Of a stretch of 64,000 nucleotides of DNA, positions 56,461-64,000 are shown in pieces. The notes below the pieces were generated by a model. It searched no databases. It was not told where the DNA came from and worked only from the letters and a program-made list of their open reading frames with translations. This stretch comes from CAZWRV01 sp964636325 (GTDB taxonomy: Bacteria > Verrucomicrobiota > Lentisphaeria > Victivallales > GWF2-50-93). Numbering within the stretch: the stretch's first letter is position 1; each line of letters begins with the position of its first letter. Position numbers and translations under genes: made by a program. The stretch is taken from positions 37,805 through 101,804 of the forward strand of contig CAZWRV010000010.1 of NCBI GenBank assembly GCA_964636325.1. The letters run 5' to 3'.

Positions 56461-58434
56461 ATGTTCATCGGCGTGGACTATTATCCGGAGCACTGGCCGG
56501 AGTCGAGATGGAAGACCGACGCGGAGCTCATGAAGGCCGCGGGCTTCAACGTCGTCAGGCTTGCGGAATTCGCATGGGCGATGATGGAACCGGAGGAGGG
56601 GCGCTACGATTTCGCATGGCTTGACAGGGCGCTCGGCATCCTCGGCGACAACGGAATCTCGGCGATTCTCGGAACTCCAACGGCGGTCATGCCTGCATGG
56701 CTCGCCGACAGATACCCCGAGACCCTCGCCATGCAGAAGGACGGTACAAGGATCACGTGGGGCGTCAGGAAGAACAACTGCTTTTCCGACACCACCTACA
56801 GAAACTTTTCACGCACGATCACCGGCGCCATGGCGCAGCATTTCAAGGATGCTCAGAACGTCATAGGCTGGCAGACGGACAACGAGTTCGGCCATCCGTT
56901 CTGCTACTGCGGAAAGTGCAGGAAGGAGTTCCAGGAGTGGCTGAAGGCTAAATACGGATCGCTCGACGCCCTTCACAAGGCCTGGGGCAGCCATTTCTGG
57001 GGGCACAAGTTCACCGCCTGGGAGCAGATCACGATCCCCGTAGACAGCGGCTCGCACAATCCGGGCGCGTGCCTCGACTGGCAGAGATTCTACTCGTGGC
57101 TTAACGTCCGTTTCCAGCACGAGCAGGTCGAAATACTCAGGGAGCGCTGCCCGAGGCAGTTCGTCACCCACAACTTCATGGGCCTCTTCCACGAGCTAGA
57201 CTACTACGACCTGGCGAAGAATCTGGACTTCGTCAGCTGGGACAACTATCCGGTCTGGAACCACACCAGCATCGGGAACCGCTGGCAGTCCTCATACGCC
57301 GCGGACCTCATGCGAGGCCTCAAGCGGAAGAACTACTGGATAATGGAGCAGACCGCCGGCCCCGGAGGATGGGGTGTCATGGGCCGCAACGTCCGCCCCG
57401 GCGAACTTGAGTCCGTCGCCATGCAGCAGGTCGCCCACGGCGCCGACGGCATGGTCTGGTTCCGATGGAGGAGCTGCACTGCGGGCCGCGAACAATACTG
57501 GCACGGTTTGCTCGGCCATGACGGCAGGCCGCTCAGGCGCTATCAGGAGGCCGCAAAGACCGCCAAGGACATCAGGAAGATAGAAAAGGATCTCGAAGGC
57601 ACGACGGTGAAGGCCGACGTCGCGATAATCTACGACTACGACAGCATCTGGGCGCTCAGGATACAGCCCGCCTTCGAGAAGAACAGCTTCATCGACTACG
57701 CCGGAAGGTTCCACAGGGCGCTGACGGAAATAGGCGTCAACGCGGACCTCGTCCCTCCGACCGCCGACTTAGGCAGATACAAGGTCGTAATTGCGCCCCA
57801 GCTATATGTCCTCCCGGATGAAACCGCGAAAAACCTTGCCGCTTACGTCAAGAAGGGCGGAATCCTTGTGTCAAGCTTCAGGACAGCCGTCAAGGATGAG
57901 AACAGCCTATGCCACGACAGGACGCTGCCAGGCCTCCTCTCCGAGGTCTTCGGCATCCAGATTGAGGAGTATGAATCCCTCTTCGAGGAGTTCAAGGTCA
58001 AGGCCGGGAAGCCCATAAAGGGGGAATTCACCGCCACATCCTTCGCCGACTGGATTAAGCCTGTCACAGCAAAAGTTCTCGCAGGATACAAAAAGTGGTA
58101 CCTCAAACCTTATGCGGCGGTAACGAAGAACGAGTTTAAGAAGGGATTCGGCTACTATGTTGGAGCGCTGGTGAAGGAGCCGGAGTTCTACAAAACCCTG
58201 ATGGCCGAAGTCCTTGCAACAGCAGGAGTTTCGCCCGTCCTCACACCGCCTTCCGGCGTCGAGGTCTCCGTCCGCGAAAAGAGCGGACACAGGCTGCTCT
58301 TCATCGTCAACTACGATGAAAAGGAAGTTTCTGTCAAAGTGCCGCCCGGCACGAAGGAGCTTCTCGGCGGCCCAGTTATCAAAGGCAAGGTCACGCTCGG
58401 CCGCTTCGGCTCCGCCGTGCTGAGGCTGAAGTAG
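56461..58434 (+). CDS. GH42-family beta-galactosidase
   Basis: A 657-residue cytoplasmic glycosidase. The GH42 barrel starts MFIGVDYYPEHWPESRWKTD. The acid/base E142 is in TDNEFGHPFCYC, and the nucleophile E296 is in NYWIMEQTAGPG. A C-x1-C-x2-C group (CYCGKC) marks the usual zinc site. The second domain (about 395-590) includes VVIAPQLYVLPDETAKNLAAYVKKGG, the trimerisation fold, and the C-terminal sandwich has VSVREKSGHRLLFIVNYDEKEV. Family members cleave beta-galactosides; some prefer galacto-oligosaccharides or arabinosides. It may act on the products of secreted enzymes such as the neighbour at 58526 (inference). An inverted repeat lies just upstream. Confidence 0.93.
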   Translation: MFIGVDYYPEHWPESRWKTDAELMKAAGFNVVRLAEFAWAMMEPEEGRYDFAWLDRALGILGDNGISAILGTPTAVMPAWLADRYPETLAMQKDGTRITWGVRKNNCFSDTTYRNFSRTITGAMAQHFKDAQNVIGWQTDNEFGHPFCYCGKCRKEFQEWLKAKYGSLDALHKAWGSHFWGHKFTAWEQITIPVDSGSHNPGACLDWQRFYSWLNVRFQHEQVEILRERCPRQFVTHNFMGLFHELDYYDLAKNLDFVSWDNYPVWNHTSIGNRWQSSYAADLMRGLKRKNYWIMEQTAGPGGWGVMGRNVRPGELESVAMQQVAHGADGMVWFRWRSCTAGREQYWHGLLGHDGRPLRRYQEAAKTAKDIRKIEKDLEGTTVKADVAIIYDYDSIWALRIQPAFEKNSFIDYAGRFHRALTEIGVNADLVPPTADLGRYKVVIAPQLYVLPDETAKNLAAYVKKGGILVSSFRTAVKDENSLCHDRTLPGLLSEVFGIQIEEYESLFEEFKVKAGKPIKGEFTATSFADWIKPVTAKVLAGYKKWYLKPYAAVTKNEFKKGFGYYVGALVKEPEFYKTLMAEVLATAGVSPVLTPPSGVEVSVREKSGHRLLFIVNYDEKEVSVKVPPGTKELLGGPVIKGKVTLGRFGSAVLRLK

Positions 58435-58435
58435 T

Positions 58436-58524
58436 TTCAGATTTTCTGATCCGCCCTATGAAAATCTTGGAGTGGCTGGAAAATGGCCATGTGGATTTTC
58501 AGAGCGGAGCGCCGGAAATCCGAA
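58436..58524. repeat. family R element between convergent genes (copy D)
   Basis: TTCAGATTTTCTGATCCGCC starts one base after the GH42 stop, and GCGCCGGAAATCCGAAC ends just before the stop of the opposing gene. The arms extend to about 31 bp (..TATGAAAATC / GATTTTCA..). No TGAAATACC hairpin follows. It occupies the entire intergenic gap. Confidence 0.75.
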
Positions 58525-58525
58525 C

Positions 58526-60163
58526 TTATGGCACCCTGCCTGCGGCTTCCTTGTAAATGCTCCTGATTTTTTCATTTTGGGGGTCGTTGAACCAGGCGCG
58601 GAATACGAGGATGTCGCCGCGTTTTACGGCCGCGACAAGCTCGGCGCGCTTCTCGTCTATGGGGCCGTCGGCGGCGTAGTTGACGCTGAAGGCGTCCGGA
58701 TACAGTGTCCGGACGAATTCAGGGGTCGAGGTGGTGCCGAAGTGGGAGAACGACTGGTAAGGTGCGGTATAGGCGTAGTAGAGCGGATTCTCGTGCTCGG
58801 GCATGAGGAGGCAGTCCGGATGCGCCTGGGCCACCTTTCGGAAAACGGCGGCCGGCATCGGGACATTTGGATCGCCGTTGGAATCCACATAATAAAGAGT
58901 GCAGCCCCAGCGTTTCTTCGCGTATGCAATCTTGTCAATCAGATTCTGCGCCGGATCGGGAACCTCGACCTGCCGGACACCGGCGCCGTAGGCGGAACGT
59001 ATCGGCATCTGCGGCCGGACGCATACGCCGACGCGCAGTCCTGCGTCTGTGAAGACGCGGAAGAATTCGTTGGCGGCAGGCTCCATCTCCGGCGGCAGCG
59101 AACGCGGATCGCCGAGGTAACTCGTAGCGTGCGGATATTCCTGTCCTTCGATGTCCCAGACGATCACCCCCTGCGAATCCATCCCCTTGAGGATTTCGAG
59201 GCTGCCTTTGGCGTATTCCAGCAGGCGCTTGTGGAATGCCTCCATCCCAGTATCAGATATGAAGTCCGACTGCTTTTCGTTGAACCAGCCGCGGGGATTT
59301 TTAGGTGCGCCAAGGCTGGAGCTGCTGAGGAACAACGCTCCGATCGCCCTATGGTCGCTCCATTTGAGAGTCGGCGGGAAAATCTCCCTGAACTTGTTGA
59401 TCAGATCCCCGGCCAATGACTGCGCTGTGCAGCCGGGAGGTCCGAAACGAAGTGAGACGCTGTAGCTGTCTTCATGTCCGGGATATATGGGGCGGTCGAT
59501 GTATTGATCAAGCATCGGCGAGAGCCAGCCGATGTTTGCGGAGAAGAGGCAGAGCGGACGCCGGATTAGATCCTTGCGGCCGGGGAACCCGACCAGCAGC
59601 GGCCTTTCCACGTCGTCGTTGCATACGGCCAGCACGGCGGCACCTACATCCGCCATATTCACCGTCGGAGAACCCAGGTTGTGCCACATGACCGGATAGT
59701 GTTCGATCCAACCTTTTGGCGGCTGGGGAAACTCAAGTTCCATGAGCTGCAGTGAGACGGCCCGGATTATTTTTTCACCGGTGTTCTTTACGTTGATCTT
59801 GAGCGTGACCCTGTCAGCGGCCACGGCATAATCGCAGGAAACCGAACCCCAGGAATAGATCCAGTTCAGCCGGTGCTTGGCGTCATCGGCCTCCAATTTT
59901 CCCTTGCTCAAGTCGGCCTGAACGCGTGTGCCGTCCCAGGATTCAAGCGTTGCGCCCGCTATGCGGAACGCGCCGTCTCCAAGGAAATTTATACCGGCAT
60001 AGTTCAATGCCGTGATCCCCTGCGGCCCGAACTCCGCAAGCAGAACAGGCTTGGCCGGCTCAGCGGCGGCATCTTCCGCCCGAACTGCTACAGCGGCCAG
60101 CAGCGCAATACAAAACATTGCATGCCAGCCTAGCTGTTTTGCTTTTAATAATGCCTCATTCAT
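58526..60163 (-). CDS. secreted glycosidase-like protein of unknown family
   Basis: 545 residues with a signal peptide (MNEALLKAKQLGWHAMFCIA...AVRAED). The N-terminal half is beta-rich (VLLAEFGPQGITALNYAGIN, WIYSWGSVSCDYAVAADRVTL). The C-terminal half looks like a TIM barrel, with QGVIVWDIEGQEYPHATSYLGDP at about 325-347 and WGCTLYYVDSNGDPNVPMPAAVF at about 422-444. The Asp/Glu in WDIEGQE and YVDSNGD could be catalytic, as in GH36-like or related barrels. I start at the ATG at 60163 so that the signal peptide is N-terminal. It is convergent with GH42 and probably polysaccharide-related. I cannot name the family. Confidence 0.72.
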   Translation of the reverse strand: MNEALLKAKQLGWHAMFCIALLAAVAVRAEDAAAEPAKPVLLAEFGPQGITALNYAGINFLGDGAFRIAGATLESWDGTRVQADLSKGKLEADDAKHRLNWIYSWGSVSCDYAVAADRVTLKINVKNTGEKIIRAVSLQLMELEFPQPPKGWIEHYPVMWHNLGSPTVNMADVGAAVLAVCNDDVERPLLVGFPGRKDLIRRPLCLFSANIGWLSPMLDQYIDRPIYPGHEDSYSVSLRFGPPGCTAQSLAGDLINKFREIFPPTLKWSDHRAIGALFLSSSSLGAPKNPRGWFNEKQSDFISDTGMEAFHKRLLEYAKGSLEILKGMDSQGVIVWDIEGQEYPHATSYLGDPRSLPPEMEPAANEFFRVFTDAGLRVGVCVRPQMPIRSAYGAGVRQVEVPDPAQNLIDKIAYAKKRWGCTLYYVDSNGDPNVPMPAAVFRKVAQAHPDCLLMPEHENPLYYAYTAPYQSFSHFGTTSTPEFVRTLYPDAFSVNYAADGPIDEKRAELVAAVKRGDILVFRAWFNDPQNEKIRSIYKEAAGRVP

Positions 60164-60280
60164 TTCGTTATGGATTGGCCGGGTCAAATCATATGCCACG
60201 GAATTGCAGTGACAGTATCCGTGATTTTCTGTGGCCTGGGACAGCTGCAGACGATGTAGGCGGATTCAACCTTTTCATTT

Positions 60281-60917
60281 TCAGCCGCAAATTTGATTAG
60301 GATGAAAGCCGATGAACATGTCTTCCAGGAGTTGATAGTGTGATTTTACCGTGGGCTCGGATATTCCGGTTTCGCGCGATATGGATGCGAAATTTGTTGC
60401 GTTTCCCGATTCTCTTGCGGCAAGCCTCAAAAAGTTCACAAAAGTTCCCCAGTCCTTCACCAGCACTTCTCTTCCGATTTCCTCCTCGAGGTGGATCTCT
60501 GCGATGGATTTGAGAACGTGGCTTTTATCGTCATAAAATGAATTTCCAGCGGGTTTTATCCCCATCATATAATACCTGAACAGTGTCAAAGACCGATGGA
60601 ACCGTCTGCACTTCATCAATGAAAACCACGCTCGGGGCATTTGTTATGGGGAGTGCCTCGCATTCGCGTTTCAGCAGTCCGGGATCGGAAAGAAGTCTGG
60701 TGCGCTTTTCAGGATCGGCAAGATTGTAATGTATGTCAGGATCGGGAAAGATTGAGCTGATCAAGGTGGTCTTGCCAGTCTGACGCGCCCCGAAAATGAT
60801 ATGGACAAAAGGGTTCGAGAATTTATTGTCCAGTCTTTGCTTTATCCATCTGTTCCTCATGTCCGCTTTATATATATCGTCCAAATCTAAAGTCAATCTT
60901 TTATTTGTCGCCGCCAA
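60281..60917 (-). pseudogene. broken AAA_14/DUF4143-type ATPase
   Basis: The first frame (60531-60917) has a P-loop GARQTGKTTLIS and Walker B SVVFIDEVQTV, then stops after DGDKTRWKFIL. The second frame (from about 60545 down to 60281) continues with the DUF4143 part: HLEEEIGREVLVKDW and RETGISEPTVKSHYQLLEDMF. The sensor section that should follow WKFIL (an SGSSARKL-like block) and the final domain are missing. The sequence fits an internal deletion with frameshift plus 3' loss. Such ATPases are frequently mobile and often defective. Confidence 0.8.
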
Positions 60918-61025
60918 AAGATTGCAGCAATTCCGGCATTTTAATGATCCGTCCTCGCTTACTCTCCAGTAAATCCTGCATGTCGCGCCGTCATCAGATG
61001 AAAGCGGGTTATCCAGTCAAAATAA

Positions 61026-61466
61026 TCATTTGGTTTCGGCCATGAGTGTGACGGGGCCGTCGTTGTGTATTTCGATGTCCATCATTGCGCCGAAGACGCC
61101 GGTCTCGGTCGGGATTCCCAGGCTGCGGAATTCGCGGATGAAGTGTTTGTAGAGGGGGACGGCCTTTTCTGGGCGTGCTGCGGCGGTGAAGTCGGGACGC
61201 CGGCCTTTCCGTGTGTCGCCATAGAGCGTGAACTGCGAGACGATGAGCGCGGCGCCTTTTATGTCGAGGAGCGAGAGGTTCATCTTGCCGGACTCGTCCT
61301 CGAAGATCCGCATGTTCGCGCATTTCGCTGCAAGGTATTTGGAGTCTTCTTCGGTGTCCTCGTGGGCGATCCCGAGTAAAATCAGGATGCCCTTTCCGAT
61401 CCTGCCGGCGACCTTGCCGTCGACCGAAACCGACGCCGACGAAACTCTCTGGATCAAAGCGCGCAT
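61026..61466 (-). CDS. dtd: D-aminoacyl-tRNA deacylase
   Basis: A 146-residue homodimeric enzyme that removes D-amino acids wrongly attached to tRNA. The N-terminal MRALIQRVSSASVSVDGKV, the SQFTLYGDTRKGRRPDF segment (about 78-94, with the conserved SQ-x-TL) and the C-terminal VEIHNDGPVTL-type motif (IEIHNDGPVTLMAE, about 131-144) are intact. The frame remains open for 15 codons upstream, but MRALIQ is the usual start. It sits amid broken genes yet looks fully functional. Confidence 0.94.
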   Translation of the reverse strand: MRALIQRVSSASVSVDGKVAGRIGKGILILLGIAHEDTEEDSKYLAAKCANMRIFEDESGKMNLSLLDIKGAALIVSQFTLYGDTRKGRRPDFTAAARPEKAVPLYKHFIREFRSLGIPTETGVFGAMMDIEIHNDGPVTLMAETK

Positions 61467-61621
61467 AAAGATGGACCACAGAAAATTATTATATAATAAG
61501 GACGGCCACAAAAGGCTTAGAGCAGCTTATGCCGCAACCAAAATAAAGAACATATGGGTTGAAAACACGCAAAAGGGGCGTCCTAAATTTTCCACACTAC
61601 TAAAAAATAAAGGATGCTCCC

Positions 61622-62065
61622 ATGAAACTGCTGGAAAGATACAGCCAAAAGGTGTTCGGCGCAATCAGATGTCTCGACAGGATACGGTTCCGCGGGACGC
61701 TGAGATGGATTGCGAGCGAGCAAGGGATGGGGATCTTCCTGACGAGCATCGGGGTTCTGCTGAAGGACTCCGGCACATGGGCCGAGCGCAAGACCTCCGG
61801 CGTCAGGAAGGGGTGCGAGGATTCTGCGGCGAGGAAGGGGATACCGTTCATTTACCTTGTGAAGGGGGAGAGTCCCTCAAAATCCGGAAGTGCGGCGCCG
61901 GACGCTTTCCCGGCGAAATACTGCGCGGCAGCCGGATACGCTACGAAGCAGTCCGCAACAAGCGCCGGATGAACGGGAATTCCGTTAAGATTTACAACAA
62001 GTGCGGGAGCATACTGCGTTTTGAGACGACCATCAACAACACGCTTGACTTCAAGGTCTATCATG
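61622..62065 (+). pseudogene. remnant of a multicopy transposon-like gene
   Basis: It begins MKLLERYSQKVFGAIRCLDR and continues IRFRGTLRWIASEQGMGIF, the start of a widespread, uncharacterised multicopy family (about 450 residues when intact) that I remember as mobile-element-like. At about 61865 the frame shifts; the other frame then reads RKCGAGRFPGE, RYEAVRNKRRMNGNSVKIYN and KCGSILRFETTINNTLDFKV, again family-like, before stopping. Internal sequence and the C-terminal part are lost. A second, more deleted copy lies at 35174-35407. Confidence 0.75.
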
Positions 62066-62154
62066 TCGGCATGGCCGGCGGCAATTTCCGAGGAGAAAAC
62101 TATTTTGCAACTTTTTTGCCCGCGGAACTTGGGCTGGCCTTCTGAACTCTGCCT

Positions 62155-62364
62155 TATCTTCGCAGCATGGGCCACGAGCTTACTGATTTCGTCGGCTCTG
62201 AATGCGTTCCTCATAGCGATCATCTCGAACCCCGGCATCCTTGTGCCGAAGCCGTGGTCGTCCGAGAAATGCAGCGTCAGGACGTTCATGCCCCAATCCG
62301 CAATGAAGTCCACAAGCCTGAAATAGTACCTGTGCGGCTCCATCAACCGCAAACAGTCGGTCAT
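62155..62364 (-). pseudogene. truncated GH20-like glycosidase fragment
   Basis: Minus-strand residues 1-70 read MTDCLRLMEPHRYYFRLVDF, then FIADWGMNVLTLHFSDDHGF and PGFEMIAMRNAFRADEISKLVAHA, typical of the first barrel segments of GH20-like hexosaminidase-family proteins. The frame then runs into sequence near the transposon remnant and loses similarity. A stop (TGA) lies six codons before the ATG. It is a fragment cut at both ends. Confidence 0.65.
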
Positions 62365-62412
62365 GATGCCGTTTGAATTTCACTATCTTCCGCCTTTCAA
62401 TTAAAAATTTCC

Positions 62413-63810
62413 CTACATCCAAATCGCGAACGTAGTCTCAAGAACTGCGCATAAAATCAGGGAAGATATCAGCATGATCATCGACAAGACTACAAACCTT
62501 TTCTTTGAGAAGGATTCGTCTAGAACGGCTGATATGACGAAGAAGGGCATGAACATTATAAGGTTTCTCGAGACCTCCCCCCTGACCGATCCGCTTAGCA
62601 TTATAAAAAGAAATACGATTCCGAAAGAAAACACGAAGATATGCTTTAACGGGAGGCCTTCTGCGCATGATGTGGCATCTCCCCGTGCCGATTTTAATGA
62701 AAATGCGAAGGTTCTTGCCATGGAGAATAGGAATGCGGGAACGAGGATGAAGCCGGTATATATGGTCAGCTCTGTGAGATTGGACAAAATGGAGTTCTGA
62801 TATGTCCTCCCGGTAAAGGCGTAGAATTCACGGTTGTTGCTCATCGCAATAAAAAACATCCGGATCGGATCATAGCGCATGAAAAGCATGGCGATCATCG
62901 GAATCGACATCCCCGCTGCAAGCACGCCGAAGCCCGCTGCCAACCTTTTTGGCTTCATTCCCGCCTGAAATTCCGCGATTGCGCATGAGATCAGAACAAA
63001 AACCAGCAGAGGAAGGAATGCGAAGCTTAGGAACAAGCCTGCCGATATCAGAATCCCATCTGCCACAAGAAGATACCTCCACCCGTATTTAATCGAACTG
63101 AAGGCGAGGAGCGCGATACATAATGAAAACGGCATGAGCAGCATGTCGCTGGCATTGGCATATAGGTTTACCGAGGGGATGAAGGACAGCATGCATGCGG
63201 CGAAAAGGCTCCTCTGCGGATATCCGCACACAATCAGCGCAAGAAAATAGCACAATGCCACCCCAAACGAAAAGCAAGCAATATTGATAAGGACGCATAT
63301 AAGGGAGGTTCCGACCAGAGCCCTGCCTTCAGGATAAATCTGCATAGCCTCTGAATCAATTATTCGTTCTGAAACCAGCCTTTTGAAATGCTTCAGCGGC
63401 GGGGTCGAATCCATCAGACCTGATATCCGGAATATCGTCCAATACATTATGGGCAGACCCGGTGGATATGTGGAAAGCCTCCTCCCTCCGGCATTCGGCG
63501 TCCTGGAATAATAACCATCGGCTGCGGCAGACGAATGCAGCATGGCGTATTCCATCGGATCGGCTATTTCGTAACCTTTGGCAAAGAAAGGATTGACGAA
63601 GGGAATGGTATTGGATACGACTCTTATCTGGAAGGAGTTGTCCGTTGGCCTGCTCGTCAGCATCTGTATTGTCAGAGAAATCAGGAGCAGAGTGATGATT
63701 TTTGCGGCGGCCGGAATTCTTGAGCAAACTGCTGCAATCAGAATGATTCCGAGCAGCAATGATATCGCCAGATGGTCAAATCTTACAATTCCCGCCCATC
63801 CTTTTCTCAC
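62413..63810 (-). CDS. multi-pass membrane protein (GT-C-like), N-terminus broken at a G8 tract
   Basis: 465 residues from a GTG at 63810, with about ten to eleven hydrophobic helices. An external loop early in the protein carries YYSRTPNAGGRR followed by LSTYPPGLPIMYW, reminiscent of the acceptor loop in GT-C glycosyltransferases, so it may use a lipid-linked sugar (inference). The GTG start is weak. Upstream, another frame starts at an ATG at 63919 (MGNDRFSYYLAISASTLALL) and joins this frame if the G8 run at 63835-63842 loses one base. The natural protein is therefore likely about 501 residues, and the frame break is a real mutation, a phase-variable tract, or an assembly error. Confidence 0.7.
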   Translation of the reverse strand: MRKGWAGIVRFDHLAISLLLGIILIAAVCSRIPAAAKIITLLLISLTIQMLTSRPTDNSFQIRVVSNTIPFVNPFFAKGYEIADPMEYAMLHSSAAADGYYSRTPNAGGRRLSTYPPGLPIMYWTIFRISGLMDSTPPLKHFKRLVSERIIDSEAMQIYPEGRALVGTSLICVLINIACFSFGVALCYFLALIVCGYPQRSLFAACMLSFIPSVNLYANASDMLLMPFSLCIALLAFSSIKYGWRYLLVADGILISAGLFLSFAFLPLLVFVLISCAIAEFQAGMKPKRLAAGFGVLAAGMSIPMIAMLFMRYDPIRMFFIAMSNNREFYAFTGRTYQNSILSNLTELTIYTGFILVPAFLFSMARTFAFSLKSARGDATSCAEGLPLKHIFVFSFGIVFLFIMLSGSVRGEVSRNLIMFMPFFVISAVLDESFSKKRFVVLSMIMLISSLILCAVLETTFAIWM

Positions 63811-63834
63811 ATAGAAAAATCTGTAAGTATCGCC

Positions 63835-63842
63835 GGGGGGGG
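63835..63842. other. G8 homopolymer at the frame break
   Basis: Eight consecutive G (C on the coding strand) exactly where the upstream ATG frame (63919) and the downstream membrane-protein frame disagree by one base. Seven G would give FILPPGDTYRFFY and restore one reading frame. From 63920 to the window end I see no other gene. Confidence 0.65.
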
Positions 63843-64000
63843 AGAATAAAGCAGAGGCTCAGAAGGGCAAGTGTAGAAGCGGAAATTGCCAGATAGTATG
63901 AGAAGCGGTCGTTGCCCATAGTCTTGTTTTCGGACAAGATGTTATTGTGATCTTTCGCACTTTTTCAACCACCAAATTAGTCCGTCAGGAAGCATAGGCA

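Noticed and set aside
62030..62154. Continuation of the GH20-like frame past 62155
   Set aside because: The peptide (RQSSEGQPKFRGQKSC and on) loses all family resemblance and runs antisense to the transposon-like remnant.
1..64000. tRNA, rRNA or CRISPR loci
   Set aside because: I looked for T-arm GTTCGA contexts, rRNA-conserved segments and regularly spaced identical repeats; the repeats seen are dispersed palindromes, not arrays. Short RNA genes cannot be fully excluded by eye.

Overview
The window looks like a chromosomal segment of a PVC-superphylum bacterium, most likely Lentisphaerae/Victivallales or a relative. This is inferred from gene content, not from a marker-tree. The pointers are a type II-secretion-style prepilin with the VLFVDGH tail motif (1788-2303), a DUF4838 protein, two uroporphyrinogen-decarboxylase-like proteins of the non-haem type, a GH42 beta-galactosidase, an SGNH hydrolase-propeller fusion, a zinc-ribbon Ser/Thr kinase, and many small palindromic intergenic repeats. 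I see no rRNA, tRNA, CRISPR array, phage module or intact insertion sequence.

Layout. 1-13.2 kb: a partial membrane protein, a zinc-ribbon protein, a nitrilase-family amidase, a prepilin, and a catabolic-looking patch (PfkB kinase, two URO-D-like proteins, DUF4838 protein, unknown partner, DUF401 permease, PHP phosphoesterase). 13.2-18.1 kb: thioredoxin-like protein, DUF374 acyltransferase, then secA and pyrE on the minus strand. 18.6-30.3 kb: a co-directional block of DUF3592, zf-TFIIB and LemA genes followed by a five-gene module: GYF/zinc-ribbon/P-loop GTPase-like protein, GAP1-like membrane protein, secreted protein, 1024-aa membrane-anchored helical protein, and GYF/Yip1-like membrane protein. 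This is the best candidate for a poorly described system. 31-35 kb: SGNH hydrolase, rlmN, folE. 35.4-46.4 kb: TraB/GumN protein, argD-argF, glgP, a deoxyribosyltransferase-like protein, dut, carA, comEC. 46.9-55.8 kb: hybrid histidine kinase and Ser/Thr kinase on the minus strand, purF, and a second hybrid kinase. 56-64 kb: DUF3634 protein, GH42, a secreted unknown, dtd, and a gene graveyard (broken AAA ATPase, transposon-like remnant, truncated GH20), ending in a multi-pass membrane protein whose reading frame is broken at a G8 tract.

Housekeeping functions cluster around nucleotide and arginine supply (pyrE, purF, carA, dut, argD, argF), folate/translation (folE, rlmN, dtd), protein export (secA) and glycogen breakdown (glgP). 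carA, argD and argF lie on one strand within 8 kb and could supply carbamoyl phosphate and ornithine for citrulline synthesis.

Intergenic DNA carries at least four short repeat families. The two clearest are a 41-nt hairpin with a constant loop and compensating stem changes, and a roughly 92-bp element with TTCAGATTT/AAATCTGAA ends, often followed by a TGAAATACC hairpin. All domain assignments are by eye from translated sequence; no database search was run.
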